DNA from: Maribacter aquivivus
GTDB lineage: Bacteria; Bacteroidota; Bacteroidia; Flavobacteriales; Flavobacteriaceae
Assembly (NCBI RefSeq): GCF_900142175.1
Contig: NZ_FQZX01000001.1
Coordinates: 1,612,001 to 1,676,000 of the forward strand
Direction of reading: 5' to 3'
DNA: 64,000 nt
This document shows, in pieces, positions 19,025-27,184 of the stretch. The notes under the pieces are model-generated. The model was not told where the DNA came from. It saw only the letters and a program-made list of their open reading frames with translations, and ran no database searches. Each line of letters begins with the position of its first letter. The stretch's first letter is position 1. The position numbers and the translations under genes were made by a program.

Positions 19025-19660
19025 TTATTTTATCTCTATAGCGGTACCGTAGAATTTTGGTTGGGTGTTTAGTATCATATCAATAAATACTTTTACCCGA
19101 GCTAAGTATTCTCTTGTTTGAACTTTTAGCCCTTGACTTGTAGAAACATCTTTAGCATTGAAACCAATAGCTTTTAAACCTTTTTGCTTGGCAATATATA
19201 TTGCTCTTTCATTATGAAATTTTTGAGAGATAACCGTTACGTCATCTAAACCAAAAATAAACTTAGCCCTAAACATAGAATCTAAAGTTCTAAAGCCTGC
19301 ATAGTCTAAGAAAATAACCTCTTCTGGTATACCAGCTTTTACTAAGTCTTTCTTGAAGGTGTCGGGTTCATTGTAATAGATGCTGCCATTGTCCCCGCTA
19401 ACCAGTATAAATTTAATCTTACCCGCATTGTAGAGCGCTTTGGTTGCGTTTATGCGATAAGTGTAATATGGATTAGGAGAACCGTTGGTTAAGCGATTAG
19501 AAGTACCTAAAACGAGACCGACCCTATTGGCAGGTATTAATGCAACGTCTGTATACGTTTTGTCTTCTGCAGTACTTGAAATGATACTATTACAGGTGAA
19601 TATGATTAGTATTAACGCTAATAGTAATAACCCTGATATTTTTAGTATTTTTTTTAGCAT
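19025..19660 (-). CDS. sanA: SanA/YdcF-like envelope protein (DUF218 family)
   Basis: I chose the ATG at 19660, giving 211 residues. The open frame continues upstream only because it crosses two tRNA genes. The protein starts with one membrane helix (about 6-24, ILKISGLLLLALILIIFTC) and a DUF218 domain follows. The SanA-specific motifs are clear: VGLVLGTSNRL, NPYYTYRI, LVSGDN, NEPDTFKKDL, LDYAGFRTLDS and ITVISQKFHNERA-like text (VTVISQKFHNERAIYIA). SanA in Escherichia coli affects envelope permeability to vancomycin at high temperature, and the biochemical activity is unknown. A terminator after tRNA-Leu (19720-19762) means that sanA probably has its own promoter. Confidence 0.9.
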   Translation of the reverse strand: MLKKILKISGLLLLALILIIFTCNSIISSTAEDKTYTDVALIPANRVGLVLGTSNRLTNGSPNPYYTYRINATKALYNAGKIKFILVSGDNGSIYYNEPDTFKKDLVKAGIPEEVIFLDYAGFRTLDSMFRAKFIFGLDDVTVISQKFHNERAIYIAKQKGLKAIGFNAKDVSTSQGLKVQTREYLARVKVFIDMILNTQPKFYGTAIEIK

Positions 19661-19719
19661 GCATTTGTAATGATAACTAAAGTTAATGAATAACTGAAGA
19701 CTACAATTTGAAAAGTATA

Positions 19720-19762
19720 AAAATAAAAAACCCTTGAAAATCTTAAGATTAACAAGGGTTTT
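19720..19762 (-). terminator. Terminator of the tRNA-Gly/tRNA-Leu transcript
   Basis: On the minus strand AAAACCCTTG pairs with CAAGGGTTTT (19753-19762 with 19727-19736). An inner palindrome AATCTTAAGATT sits in the loop, and TTTTTTATTTTT follows. It starts 3 bp past the tRNA-Leu 3' end and separates the tRNA unit from sanA. Confidence 0.8.
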
Positions 19763-19764
19763 AG

Positions 19765-19848
19765 TACTCGAGGCGGGACTTGAACCCGCACGCCCCAAAG
19801 AGCACAGGATTTTAAGTCCGGCGTGTCTACCAATTCCACCACTCGAGC
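19765..19848 (-). tRNA. tRNA-Leu (anticodon UAA)
   Basis: An 84-nt class II tRNA. The acceptor strands GCTCGAG and CTCGAGT pair (one G-T), the T arm has GGTTCAAGTCC and the anticodon loop is CTTAAAA (anticodon TAA). A long variable arm (TGTGCTCTTTGGGGCGTGC region) is typical of tRNA-Leu. One anticodon-stem pair appears mismatched. CCA is not encoded. Confidence 0.93.
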
Positions 19849-19891
19849 ATACTTGGCTTTGAAAAAAAATGTTGACCGGCAACATTTTCTG

Positions 19892-19963
19892 AGCGAAAAA
19901 CGGGATTCGAACCCGCGACCTCCACCTTGGCAAGGTGATGCTCTACCCCTGAGCTACTTTCGC
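19892..19963 (-). tRNA. tRNA-Gly (anticodon GCC)
   Basis: A 72-nt cloverleaf. The acceptor GCGAAAG pairs with TTTTCGC, the D arm is GCTCAGGGGTAGAGC, the anticodon stem CACCT/AGGTG flanks loop TGCCA-type (anticodon GCC), and the T arm is GCGGGTTCGAATCCCGT. CCA is not encoded. It is the first of two tRNAs, 43 bp ahead of tRNA-Leu. Confidence 0.95.
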
Positions 19964-20002
19964 AAATTTTTAAGAACGTACATCTCTTAAAAGATGCGGC
20001 TG

Positions 20003-20031
20003 CAAATTTAAAACAATTCTGTAAAAACCAA
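20003..20031 (-). promoter_or_regulatory. Promoter of the tRNA-Gly/tRNA-Leu unit
   Basis: On the minus strand a -33 TTG (20031-20029, within CTTTGG) is followed after 18 bp by a -7 TAAATTTG (20010-20003). Both match the Bacteroidota consensus. The predicted start is about 35 nt upstream of tRNA-Gly. Confidence 0.65.
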
Positions 20032-20060
20032 AGTAAAAAAGTGCAAAAGAATTAAAAAAT

Positions 20061-22682
20061 TTATGAAGTAGCCTTTTTACCCTTGGTTAACAGCCTTTTA
20101 ATCTCATTTAATTTCATCAAAGCTTCTACCGGAGTTAGTGTATCTATGTCTAAATTCGTGATTTCGTCCTTGATTTCTTCTAATAAGGGGTCGTCTAAAT
20201 TAAAAAAGCTCAATTGCATTTCGTCAGAATCACTTTTTAATTTGTCTCCGACATCTTCACTTACGTGTTTATTTTCCAACTTTTTCAGAATTTTATTTGC
20301 CTTCTGAATTACTTGTTGGGGCATACCTGCCATTTTTGCCACATGTATACCAAAACTATGTTCACTACCACCCGGAATTAATTTTCGTAGAAATAGAACA
20401 GTATCCTTTAACTCTTTTATAGCAACATTATAGTTTTTAATGCGGCTGAAGGTGTTAGTCATTTCATTAAGCTCATGGTAATGCGTTGCGAACATTGTTT
20501 TAGCTCTTGCTGGATGTTCATGCAGATACTCAGAAATTGCCCAAGCAATAGATATACCATCATATGTACTTGTGCCACGACCAATTTCATCTAATAGAAC
20601 AAGACTTCTCTCAGAGAGATTATTAAGTATAGATGCCGTTTCGTTCATTTCTACCATAAAGGTAGATTCGCCCATTGAAATATTGTCACTTGCACCAACT
20701 CGGGTAAATATTTTATCTACAACACCAATTTTAGCCGATTCTGCAGGAACAAAACTTCCCATTTGTGCAAGTAGTACAATTAATGCTGTTTGTCGTAGTA
20801 ATGCTGATTTACCACTCATATTCGGACCGGTAATCATTATAAATTGTTGATTAGATCTGTCTAGTTGTAAATCATTGGCAATATACTGTTCGCCTAAAGG
20901 CAGCTGCTTTTCAATAACCGGGTGCCTTCCGTCTTTTATTTCTAAATCTGTAGAGTCATTTAAGGACGGACAATTGTAAGCGTTTTCTTTTGCAAGCTGT
21001 GCAAAACCACAAAGGCAATCTAATTGAGCAATAAGGTATGCATTGTTTTGCACAGGGGCAATGTACTCTTGCATCCATACTACTAATTGTGAGAATAGTT
21101 GTTGCTCTAAAGTTGAAATACGGTCTTCTGCTCCTAGAATATTTGCTTCGTATTCTTTAAGTTCTTCGGTAATATAACGTTCTGCATTTACCAAAGTTTG
21201 CTTACGCGTCCATGTTTCAGGTACTTTATCTTTATGGGTGTTTCTAACTTCTATATAATAACCAAATACATTATTAGAGGCTATTTTAAGGGATGTTATG
21301 CCAGTTGCGGCAGTTTCCCTTTCAAGCATTTTATTTAGATAGTTTTTTCCTGTAGTTGCTAATCCTCTAAGCTCATCTAATTCTTCAGAAAATCCTTTTG
21401 CGATAGTACTTCCTTTTAAAATGTTTACAGGTGCTTCTTCGCTAAGCATTTCTTTTATCTTGGCGCGTAATAAATCGCAAGATTGTATTTGGTCACCTGT
21501 TAAAGCAAGCGATTCGTTTTTAGAAGAGGTCGCTAATTGCTTTATAGGTATTAAGGCTTCTAAAGAATTTTTTAACTGTACTACTTCTTTAGGGTTTACC
21601 TTGCCTGTGGCTACTTTAGAGATCAAACGCTCCAAATCGCCCATTTTTTTAATATGGTGCTGAAATTTTTCTAAAACAACTTCTTCATCATGTAAGAAAG
21701 AAACAATTTGTTGTCTCCTTTTAATTTTTTCTAAATTTTTAAGCGGTAAAGCGAGCCATCTTTTAATCATTCGCCCGCCCATTGGTGAGATGGTTTTATC
21801 AATAACATCTAAAAGTGTCACTGCATTGATATTGGTAGAATGGTAAAGTTCCAAGTTTTTAATCGTGAAACGATCCATCCATATATAATCATCTTCAGCT
21901 ATACGTTGTAATTTAGATATATGCTGTAATTGGCGGTGTTGTGTTTCGCCCAAATAATGCAAAACTACACCCGAGGCAATTATACCACAGGTTAAGTGAT
22001 CAACGCCAAAACCTTTTAACGTATTGGTGTTGAAGTGAGATGTCAGGTTTTCTAGGGCATAGTCCTCTTGAAAAACCCAATCTTCTAAATAAAACAGATG
22101 ATGATTTTTGCCAAATACCTCTAAGAATTCTTTTTTATGTGCTTTGGATATTAAAATCTCGTTGGGTGAAAAATTCTGCAATAATTTGTCTATTTGCTCC
22201 TCGCTACCTTCTGATGTTAAAAACTCACCCGTAGAAATATCAACAAACGCAATCCCTATTTTTTTTCTTCCGAAGTGAACGGCACAAAGAAAATTATTGG
22301 TCTTAGAGTTTAAGATATCGTCATTCATTGCCACACCAGGGGTAACCAATTCGGTTACACCTCTTTTAACAATAGTTTTGGTTTGTTTAGGATCTTCTAA
22401 CTGATCACATATTGCAACGCGCTGTCCTGCTTTTACTAATTTAGGTAAATAGGTATTTAAAGAATGATGTGGAAAACCAGCTAATTCGGTTCGCTCGCCA
22501 CCATTGTTTCTGTTGGTTAGAATAATACCTAATATGCGTGAAGCCTTTACTGCATCTTCACCAAAAGTCTCATAAAAATCGCCTACTCTAAATAGCAATA
22601 ATGCATCAGGATACTTGGTCTTGATGGTATTATATTGCTTCATTAAAGGTGTTACCTTTTTTGTCTTGCTTTTATCCGCCAC
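20061..22682 (-). CDS. mutS: DNA mismatch repair protein MutS
   Basis: An 873-residue protein of typical length. The mismatch-reading motif is FYE (Phe36, Glu38) in [12 protein letters not shown]. Connector, lever and clamp regions follow. The C-terminal ATPase has Walker [14 protein letters not shown] (about 616-628; Ser replaces the usual second Gly), Walker [14 protein letters not shown] and the helix-turn-helix dimer end. It binds base mismatches and recruits MutL. The frame starts with GTG at 22682, which fits the family N-terminus ([13 protein letters not shown]); the first in-frame ATG would only remove 13 residues. No mutL is adjacent. A -7-like TACTTTCG lies about 33-40 bp upstream. 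Confidence 0.97.
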   Translation of the reverse strand: MADKSKTKKVTPLMKQYNTIKTKYPDALLLFRVGDFYETFGEDAVKASRILGIILTNRNNGGERTELAGFPHHSLNTYLPKLVKAGQRVAICDQLEDPKQTKTIVKRGVTELVTPGVAMNDDILNSKTNNFLCAVHFGRKKIGIAFVDISTGEFLTSEGSEEQIDKLLQNFSPNEILISKAHKKEFLEVFGKNHHLFYLEDWVFQEDYALENLTSHFNTNTLKGFGVDHLTCGIIASGVVLHYLGETQHRQLQHISKLQRIAEDDYIWMDRFTIKNLELYHSTNINAVTLLDVIDKTISPMGGRMIKRWLALPLKNLEKIKRRQQIVSFLHDEEVVLEKFQHHIKKMGDLERLISKVATGKVNPKEVVQLKNSLEALIPIKQLATSSKNESLALTGDQIQSCDLLRAKIKEMLSEEAPVNILKGSTIAKGFSEELDELRGLATTGKNYLNKMLERETAATGITSLKIASNNVFGYYIEVRNTHKDKVPETWTRKQTLVNAERYITEELKEYEANILGAEDRISTLEQQLFSQLVVWMQEYIAPVQNNAYLIAQLDCLCGFAQLAKENAYNCPSLNDSTDLEIKDGRHPVIEKQLPLGEQYIANDLQLDRSNQQFIMITGPNMSGKSALLRQTALIVLLAQMGSFVPAESAKIGVVDKIFTRVGASDNISMGESTFMVEMNETASILNNLSERSLVLLDEIGRGTSTYDGISIAWAISEYLHEHPARAKTMFATHYHELNEMTNTFSRIKNYNVAIKELKDTVLFLRKLIPGGSEHSFGIHVAKMAGMPQQVIQKANKILKKLENKHVSEDVGDKLKSDSDEMQLSFFNLDDPLLEEIKDEITNLDIDTLTPVEALMKLNEIKRLLTKGKKATS

Positions 22683-22808
22683 TTTATCTTTATCTCATTA
22701 ATTTTGCACCTTCACGAAAGTATGGTTTAATCTCTTAAAATTTAATCATTGTTGATATTTGAGGATAAGTTTATAACCATTCAAACTAATGAAATTGATC
22801 AGTAAACT

Positions 22809-23339
22809 ATGAGAAAATTAAGAAATGAGGAGTTAGATAGAATTGATGTTGAAGGGTATAAGCTTGCCGGTAAATCTCCCATAATTATTGTTCTTGATAA
22901 TATAAGAAGTTTAAATAATATTGGATCCGTTTTTAGAACTGCCGATGCTTTTTTAATTGAGAAAATATATTTGTGTGGTATTACTGCCAAGCCACCTCAT
23001 AAAGATATTCATAAAACAGCATTAGGTGCAACTGATAGTGTCGATTGGGAACATGTTGATGATACGATGAAATTGGTTGAAAGATTAAAAGAAGATGGTT
23101 GTCATATTATTTCAGTGGAGCAGGCAGAGAAAGCAACGCAGCTTAACAAATATATGCCTGCCAAAGATAAAAAGCAGGTACTCATTTTTGGAAATGAAGT
23201 TAAGGGTGTTGCCCAAAATGTGGTTAGCGCTAGTGATGAGGTTTTAGAGATACCGCAATTTGGCACCAAGCATTCATTGAATATTTCAGTAAGCGTAGGT
23301 GTTGTTGTGTGGGATTGCTGGAGTAAATTAAACGCATAA
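22809..23339 (+). CDS. SpoU/TrmH-family RNA 2'-O-methyltransferase
   Basis: A 176-residue SPOUT methyltransferase of minimal length, with no N-terminal substrate-binding domain. The three family motifs are present: LDNIRSLNNIGSVFRTADAF (about 30-49), VLIFGNEVKGV (about 125-135) and IPQFGTKHSLNISVSVGVVVW (about 148-168). These form the knotted S-adenosylmethionine site. The target could be a tRNA or rRNA nucleotide and cannot be told from sequence. It is divergent from mutS and ends at a strong terminator directly at its stop codon. Confidence 0.92.
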   Translation: MRKLRNEELDRIDVEGYKLAGKSPIIIVLDNIRSLNNIGSVFRTADAFLIEKIYLCGITAKPPHKDIHKTALGATDSVDWEHVDDTMKLVERLKEDGCHIISVEQAEKATQLNKYMPAKDKKQVLIFGNEVKGVAQNVVSASDEVLEIPQFGTKHSLNISVSVGVVVWDCWSKLNA

Positions 23340-23367
23340 AAAAACCTGGTCGTAGACCAGGTTTTTT
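23338..23367. terminator. Strong terminator after the SpoU gene
   Basis: CCTGGTC (23345-23351) pairs with GACCAGG (23355-23361) around GTA. A seven-A run precedes the stem and a six-T run follows, so it is symmetric and usable from both strands. It begins inside the stop codon of the SpoU gene. Confidence 0.88.
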
Positions 23368-23457
23368 AGTATAGTTTGAGTTAGTTAGTTGCACGTATGC
23401 CTTCACAATAAAAGATTTTCTTTTCATTTACGCAAGAAATAATACGATTTATTATTG

Positions 23458-24600
23458 TTACGTATTAGCTAAAGCAAAGTCTTCAATCTTGGTTAAAACA
23501 GTTTCGTAATCACTTTTATGGCTCACAAAATCAAGTTCGCTCACATCTATAATGAGTTGATTTTCTTTGGGATATGTTCTTAAAAAGTCAAAATAACCAC
23601 GGTTAATTTTCTCAAGATAGGTGAGTTCTATATTCTGTTCATATTCCCTGCCACGTTTCTTTATTTGCTCTAATAATCTTTCTGTTGTTTGATACAGATA
23701 AACGTATACTTTGGGCTTTTTAACTTCTTTGTACATAAAGTTAAACACCTTTCTATAAAGATCAAATTCATTTTGTTGTAATGTGACCTTAGCAAATATC
23801 AACGATTTATAAATGTCATAATCACTAACCATAAAACTCTTAAAAAGGTCTAGTTGATTTGTGTCTTCTGTAAATTGCTGATAACGGTCTGCTAAAAAAG
23901 ACATTTCTAGAGGGAATGCATACCTAGCTTGGTCTTCATAAAAATTAGGTAAAAACGGATTCTCGGCAAATCGTTCTAAAATCAATTTAGCATTAAAGTC
24001 TTCAGAAATTTTAGTTGCTAATGTAGTTTTACCAGCTCCAATATTACCTTCAATGGCAACATACTCCAAACTAGCAAAAAACGTATGCCTGCTTTTAAAA
24101 AGTCTTTTTATTTGTTTTGTTATGGTGCTTTTGTCCTTGCATTCTTGCAGTAAATTTCTGGTATCTTTATTTAAAACAGGGTGATAGAATTGCGGAGTAA
24201 TATCAGCCAGTGGTTTTAATATAAACTTTCTGTCTTGCATCTTAGGGTGCGGTACAGTTAAGTTGGTGGTGTTTATTACATCCTTTTCGTAATAAATGAT
24301 GTCAATGTCCAAAGTTCTGCTCTGGTAATTGTTTCCTTCGCTCCGTTCTCTTCCAAAATTGGTCTCTATCGATAGTAATTTAGCAAGTAAGTCTTCTGGG
24401 GAAAGTAATGTCTGTAATTCTAAACAAGCATTTAAAAAATCTTCACCCTCAAAACCCCAAGACGGAGTTTCATAAACAGCGGAAACCTGCCTAATTTCGC
24501 CGGTTCTTTTGCCGATTTCGAAAATAGCTTTTTGTAATAACAATTGACGGTTGCCTAAATTACTGCCAATAGATAAGAATGCTGTTTTGTATACTCCCAT
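23458..24600 (-). CDS. folK: Bifunctional HPPK (FolK) / deoxynucleoside kinase fusion
   Basis: A 380-residue fusion. Residues 1-160 are 6-hydroxymethyl-7,8-dihydropterin pyrophosphokinase, the folate-pathway step before dihydropteroate synthase: FLSIGSNLGNR, ETPSWGFEGEDFLNACLE, SRTLDIDIIYY and VPHPKMQDRKFILKPLADI. Residues about 175-380 are a dNK-type deoxynucleoside kinase: Walker A EGNIGAGKTT, ERFAENPFLP, LADRYQQF and the lid RGREYEQNI. It joins folate synthesis with deoxynucleoside salvage, two inputs to thymidylate supply. From my knowledge, such fusions occur in other Flavobacteriia. It is monocistronic, convergent with the SpoU gene. Confidence 0.93.
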   Translation of the reverse strand: MGVYKTAFLSIGSNLGNRQLLLQKAIFEIGKRTGEIRQVSAVYETPSWGFEGEDFLNACLELQTLLSPEDLLAKLLSIETNFGRERSEGNNYQSRTLDIDIIYYEKDVINTTNLTVPHPKMQDRKFILKPLADITPQFYHPVLNKDTRNLLQECKDKSTITKQIKRLFKSRHTFFASLEYVAIEGNIGAGKTTLATKISEDFNAKLILERFAENPFLPNFYEDQARYAFPLEMSFLADRYQQFTEDTNQLDLFKSFMVSDYDIYKSLIFAKVTLQQNEFDLYRKVFNFMYKEVKKPKVYVYLYQTTERLLEQIKKRGREYEQNIELTYLEKINRGYFDFLRTYPKENQLIIDVSELDFVSHKSDYETVLTKIEDFALANT

Positions 24601-24639
24601 AATGTTGGGACAAAATAACTAAAACATATCCACATTAGT

Positions 24640-24647
24640 TATCTTTG
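24640..24647 (+). promoter_or_regulatory. Bacteroidota -7 element upstream of sppA
   Basis: TATCTTTG matches TAnnTTTG. It lies 24 bp before the sppA ATG. No TTG is seen at the usual -33 spacing. Confidence 0.45.
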
Positions 24648-24671
24648 TTCACTATTAAAATAAAGATTTAA

Positions 24672-26432
24672 ATGAATTTTTTAAGAAATTTTCTTGCTTC
24701 CATATTGGGATCCCTATTTGCATTCGGTATCATGTTTGTAATGTTTTTAATTTTTGTAAGCTTGGTTAGTAGTGGTGAAGATACTGTTGCAATTGAAGAT
24801 AACTCTATTCTTGAGTTACAATTACAAAGACAAATTTCTGATTATACGGGGAGTGACGAATTAGATCCTTTTGCAGGTATTTTTGAAGAGTCGCAAGGGT
24901 TAGATGAAATAATACAAGCTATTGAGGTGGCGAAAAATGATGACCGTATAAAAGGAATCAGCATTAACAACAATTTTATAATGGCAGGTTTGGCACAAAC
25001 ACAGGCTATTAGAAAATCATTAGAAGATTTTAAGGCTGAAGGTAAATTTATTTACGCATATGCAGATTTTTTTATGCAACGTGATTATTATTTGGCTAGT
25101 GTGGCAGATTCTATTTTTATAAATCCGGTAGGGGTTTTAGATTTTAAAGGTTTGTCTACAGAGGTTCTTTACTATAAAGAACTGCAAGAGAAATCTGGAA
25201 TTAAGATGGAGGTTATTCGTCATGGTAAGTACAAAAGTGCTGTTGAGCCTTATTTGGAAAATAATATGAGTGAAGCTAATAGAAGCCAGTTGACTTCTTT
25301 ACTTCAATCTCTTTGGAATTCTATGATTGTTGATATTTCAAAAACACGATCTATTTCTGAATCAGATCTAAATAGTATTGCAGATACCTTAGGGGGTAGA
25401 ACTCCAAAATATGCAAAACAGTCAGGTTTGATTGATGATGTTGTTTTTTATGATGAGTATGAGGATAAACTGGCAAATGCTTTGAAAATTAAAAAAGACG
25501 AGGACATTAATTACAGCACATTAGATGATTATGTAAAGTATTCGAATAAAAAGAAATTAAAATCTGGTGACGATAAAATTGCCGTTGTTTTTGCACAGGG
25601 TGAAATATTATATGGTGAAGGTGGACCAAGCATTATTGGTCAGGGTATTATAAACGAAGCATTGATTAAAGCTCGTGAAGACGACAAGGTGAAAGCTATT
25701 GTTTTACGTGTAAACTCACCGGGCGGTAGTGCATTGACTTCAGATATTATTTGGAGAGAAGTTGCACTTGCTAAGAAAGTGAAGCCTGTAGTAGTATCAA
25801 TGGGTAACGTTGCTGCATCTGGCGGTTATTACATTGCTGCTGGCGCTGATAAGATTTTTGCCGAGCCAACGACAATAACTGGTTCTATAGGTGTTTTTGG
25901 AACTGTACCGAACATGACTGAGTTGGCCGGTGATATAGGTATTAATGCAGAGCAGGTAGGTACCAATAAAAATGCTGTCGAGTATTCACTTTTTGAGCCA
26001 ATGCAAGAAAGTTTTAAAAATCAAATTCAAGAGAGTATAGAAGAAACGTACCAAACATTTCTACAAAGAGTATCTGAAGGTAGAAATATGACCATGGCAC
26101 AAGTTGATAGTGTAGCACAGGGTAGAGTTTGGAGCGGTACCGAAGCTTTAGAAGTTGGTTTGGTAGATGAGTTGGGTAATTTAGATGATGCTATTGAAGC
26201 GGCTGCTGAGTTAGCTTCTTTAAGCTCGTATGGAATTAAGAAGTTTCCGAAATATAAAAGCGGTTTTGAGCGCTTTATGGAAGATTTAGAAGGTGCTAGT
26301 CTTCAAATCAAAGAGAATTTATTGAAAGATGAAATAGGTGATGAGGCTTATAAGGTGCTTAAAGAATTGCAGTCTTTTAAAGAGCAAAAGGGTATACAGG
26401 CTAGAATGCCGTTTGCATTAGATATTAAGTAA
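24672..26432 (+). CDS. sppA: Signal peptide peptidase SppA, long (67K) type
   Basis: A 586-residue inner-membrane serine protease that degrades leftover signal peptides. One N-terminal membrane helix (about 8-31) anchors two peptidase_S49 domains. The catalytic Lys188 is in RHGKYKSAVEPYL (domain 1) and the nucleophile Ser383 in NVAASGGYYIAAG (domain 2), the arrangement of the E. coli-type tandem enzyme. RVNSPGGSALTSD and PTTITGSIGVFG are also present. Length matches the family (about 590-620). The next gene starts 3 bp after its stop. Confidence 0.95.
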   Translation: MNFLRNFLASILGSLFAFGIMFVMFLIFVSLVSSGEDTVAIEDNSILELQLQRQISDYTGSDELDPFAGIFEESQGLDEIIQAIEVAKNDDRIKGISINNNFIMAGLAQTQAIRKSLEDFKAEGKFIYAYADFFMQRDYYLASVADSIFINPVGVLDFKGLSTEVLYYKELQEKSGIKMEVIRHGKYKSAVEPYLENNMSEANRSQLTSLLQSLWNSMIVDISKTRSISESDLNSIADTLGGRTPKYAKQSGLIDDVVFYDEYEDKLANALKIKKDEDINYSTLDDYVKYSNKKKLKSGDDKIAVVFAQGEILYGEGGPSIIGQGIINEALIKAREDDKVKAIVLRVNSPGGSALTSDIIWREVALAKKVKPVVVSMGNVAASGGYYIAAGADKIFAEPTTITGSIGVFGTVPNMTELAGDIGINAEQVGTNKNAVEYSLFEPMQESFKNQIQESIEETYQTFLQRVSEGRNMTMAQVDSVAQGRVWSGTEALEVGLVDELGNLDDAIEAAAELASLSSYGIKKFPKYKSGFERFMEDLEGASLQIKENLLKDEIGDEAYKVLKELQSFKEQKGIQARMPFALDIK

Positions 26433-26435
26433 TAT

Positions 26436-27152
26436 ATGACCTTAAAAGATAGAAAATTAGCTCAGCGTATTTATCTGTATTTAGGGGCTTTGTTTATCAC
26501 TTCTCTAGTGGTTTCTAACCTTATATTTCAAAAGTTTTTTTATTGGAATCCCTTAGGGGATTTCACTGTTTTCGGGGTTTCGCTATTTGAAGTTTCCGTT
26601 GGTATTTTACCTTACCCAATAACGTTTTTGATTACCGATCTCATTTCCGAGATTTATGGTAGAAAAATGGCAAACCAAATTGTTACTGCCGGTATTTTTG
26701 CTTCTTTCTTTTCCATGGGCATTATTTTATTGGCAGAAGTTGCCCCTGCAATTCCTTCATCACCTATAAACGATGAAACTTTTACGCAAGTTTTTGCGCT
26801 GTCGCCAATAGCTGTATTAGCTTCTATGATAGCTTATTTGTTAGCGCAGTATGTAGATGTTGCTATTTATCATTTCTGGAAAAAATTGACAAAAGGCAAG
26901 TATTTATGGTTGCGTAATAATTTTTCGACATTCCTATCACAATTTCTGGACACGTTTACCGTTGTGGGGTTGTTATGTGTCTTCAAAGTATTACCGTGGG
27001 AGCTTTTTTTCGGTCTCGTAGTTAGCGGATTTATTTTTAAGATTTTTATAGCATTTCTAGACACCCCTTTTCTCTATTTCTTCGTATATATCATGAGAAA
27101 ACGTTTTAATCTAAAGCTAAATGAAGAATTGGACTTAGATATTTTGGATTAA
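26436..27152 (+). CDS. Queuosine precursor transporter (YhhQ/DUF165 family)
   Basis: A 238-residue membrane protein with about six hydrophobic helices. It has the family motifs LPYPITFLITDLISEIYG (about 56-73) and GRKMANQIV, and a later FLSQFLDTFTVVGLLC. Members of this family import queuosine precursors such as preQ0 or preQ1 for tRNA modification. It starts 3 bp after sppA and so is probably co-transcribed. No queuosine synthesis gene and no preQ1-riboswitch-like leader is nearby. Confidence 0.9.
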   Translation: MTLKDRKLAQRIYLYLGALFITSLVVSNLIFQKFFYWNPLGDFTVFGVSLFEVSVGILPYPITFLITDLISEIYGRKMANQIVTAGIFASFFSMGIILLAEVAPAIPSSPINDETFTQVFALSPIAVLASMIAYLLAQYVDVAIYHFWKKLTKGKYLWLRNNFSTFLSQFLDTFTVVGLLCVFKVLPWELFFGLVVSGFIFKIFIAFLDTPFLYFFVYIMRKRFNLKLNEELDLDILD

Positions 27153-27184
27153 AAACAGTAAACAATACAGTGTAAAAATATACT

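Noticed and set aside
19661..19933. Open frame extending sanA upstream by about 91 residues
   Set aside because: It crosses both tRNA genes; the protein family starts at the ATG 19660.
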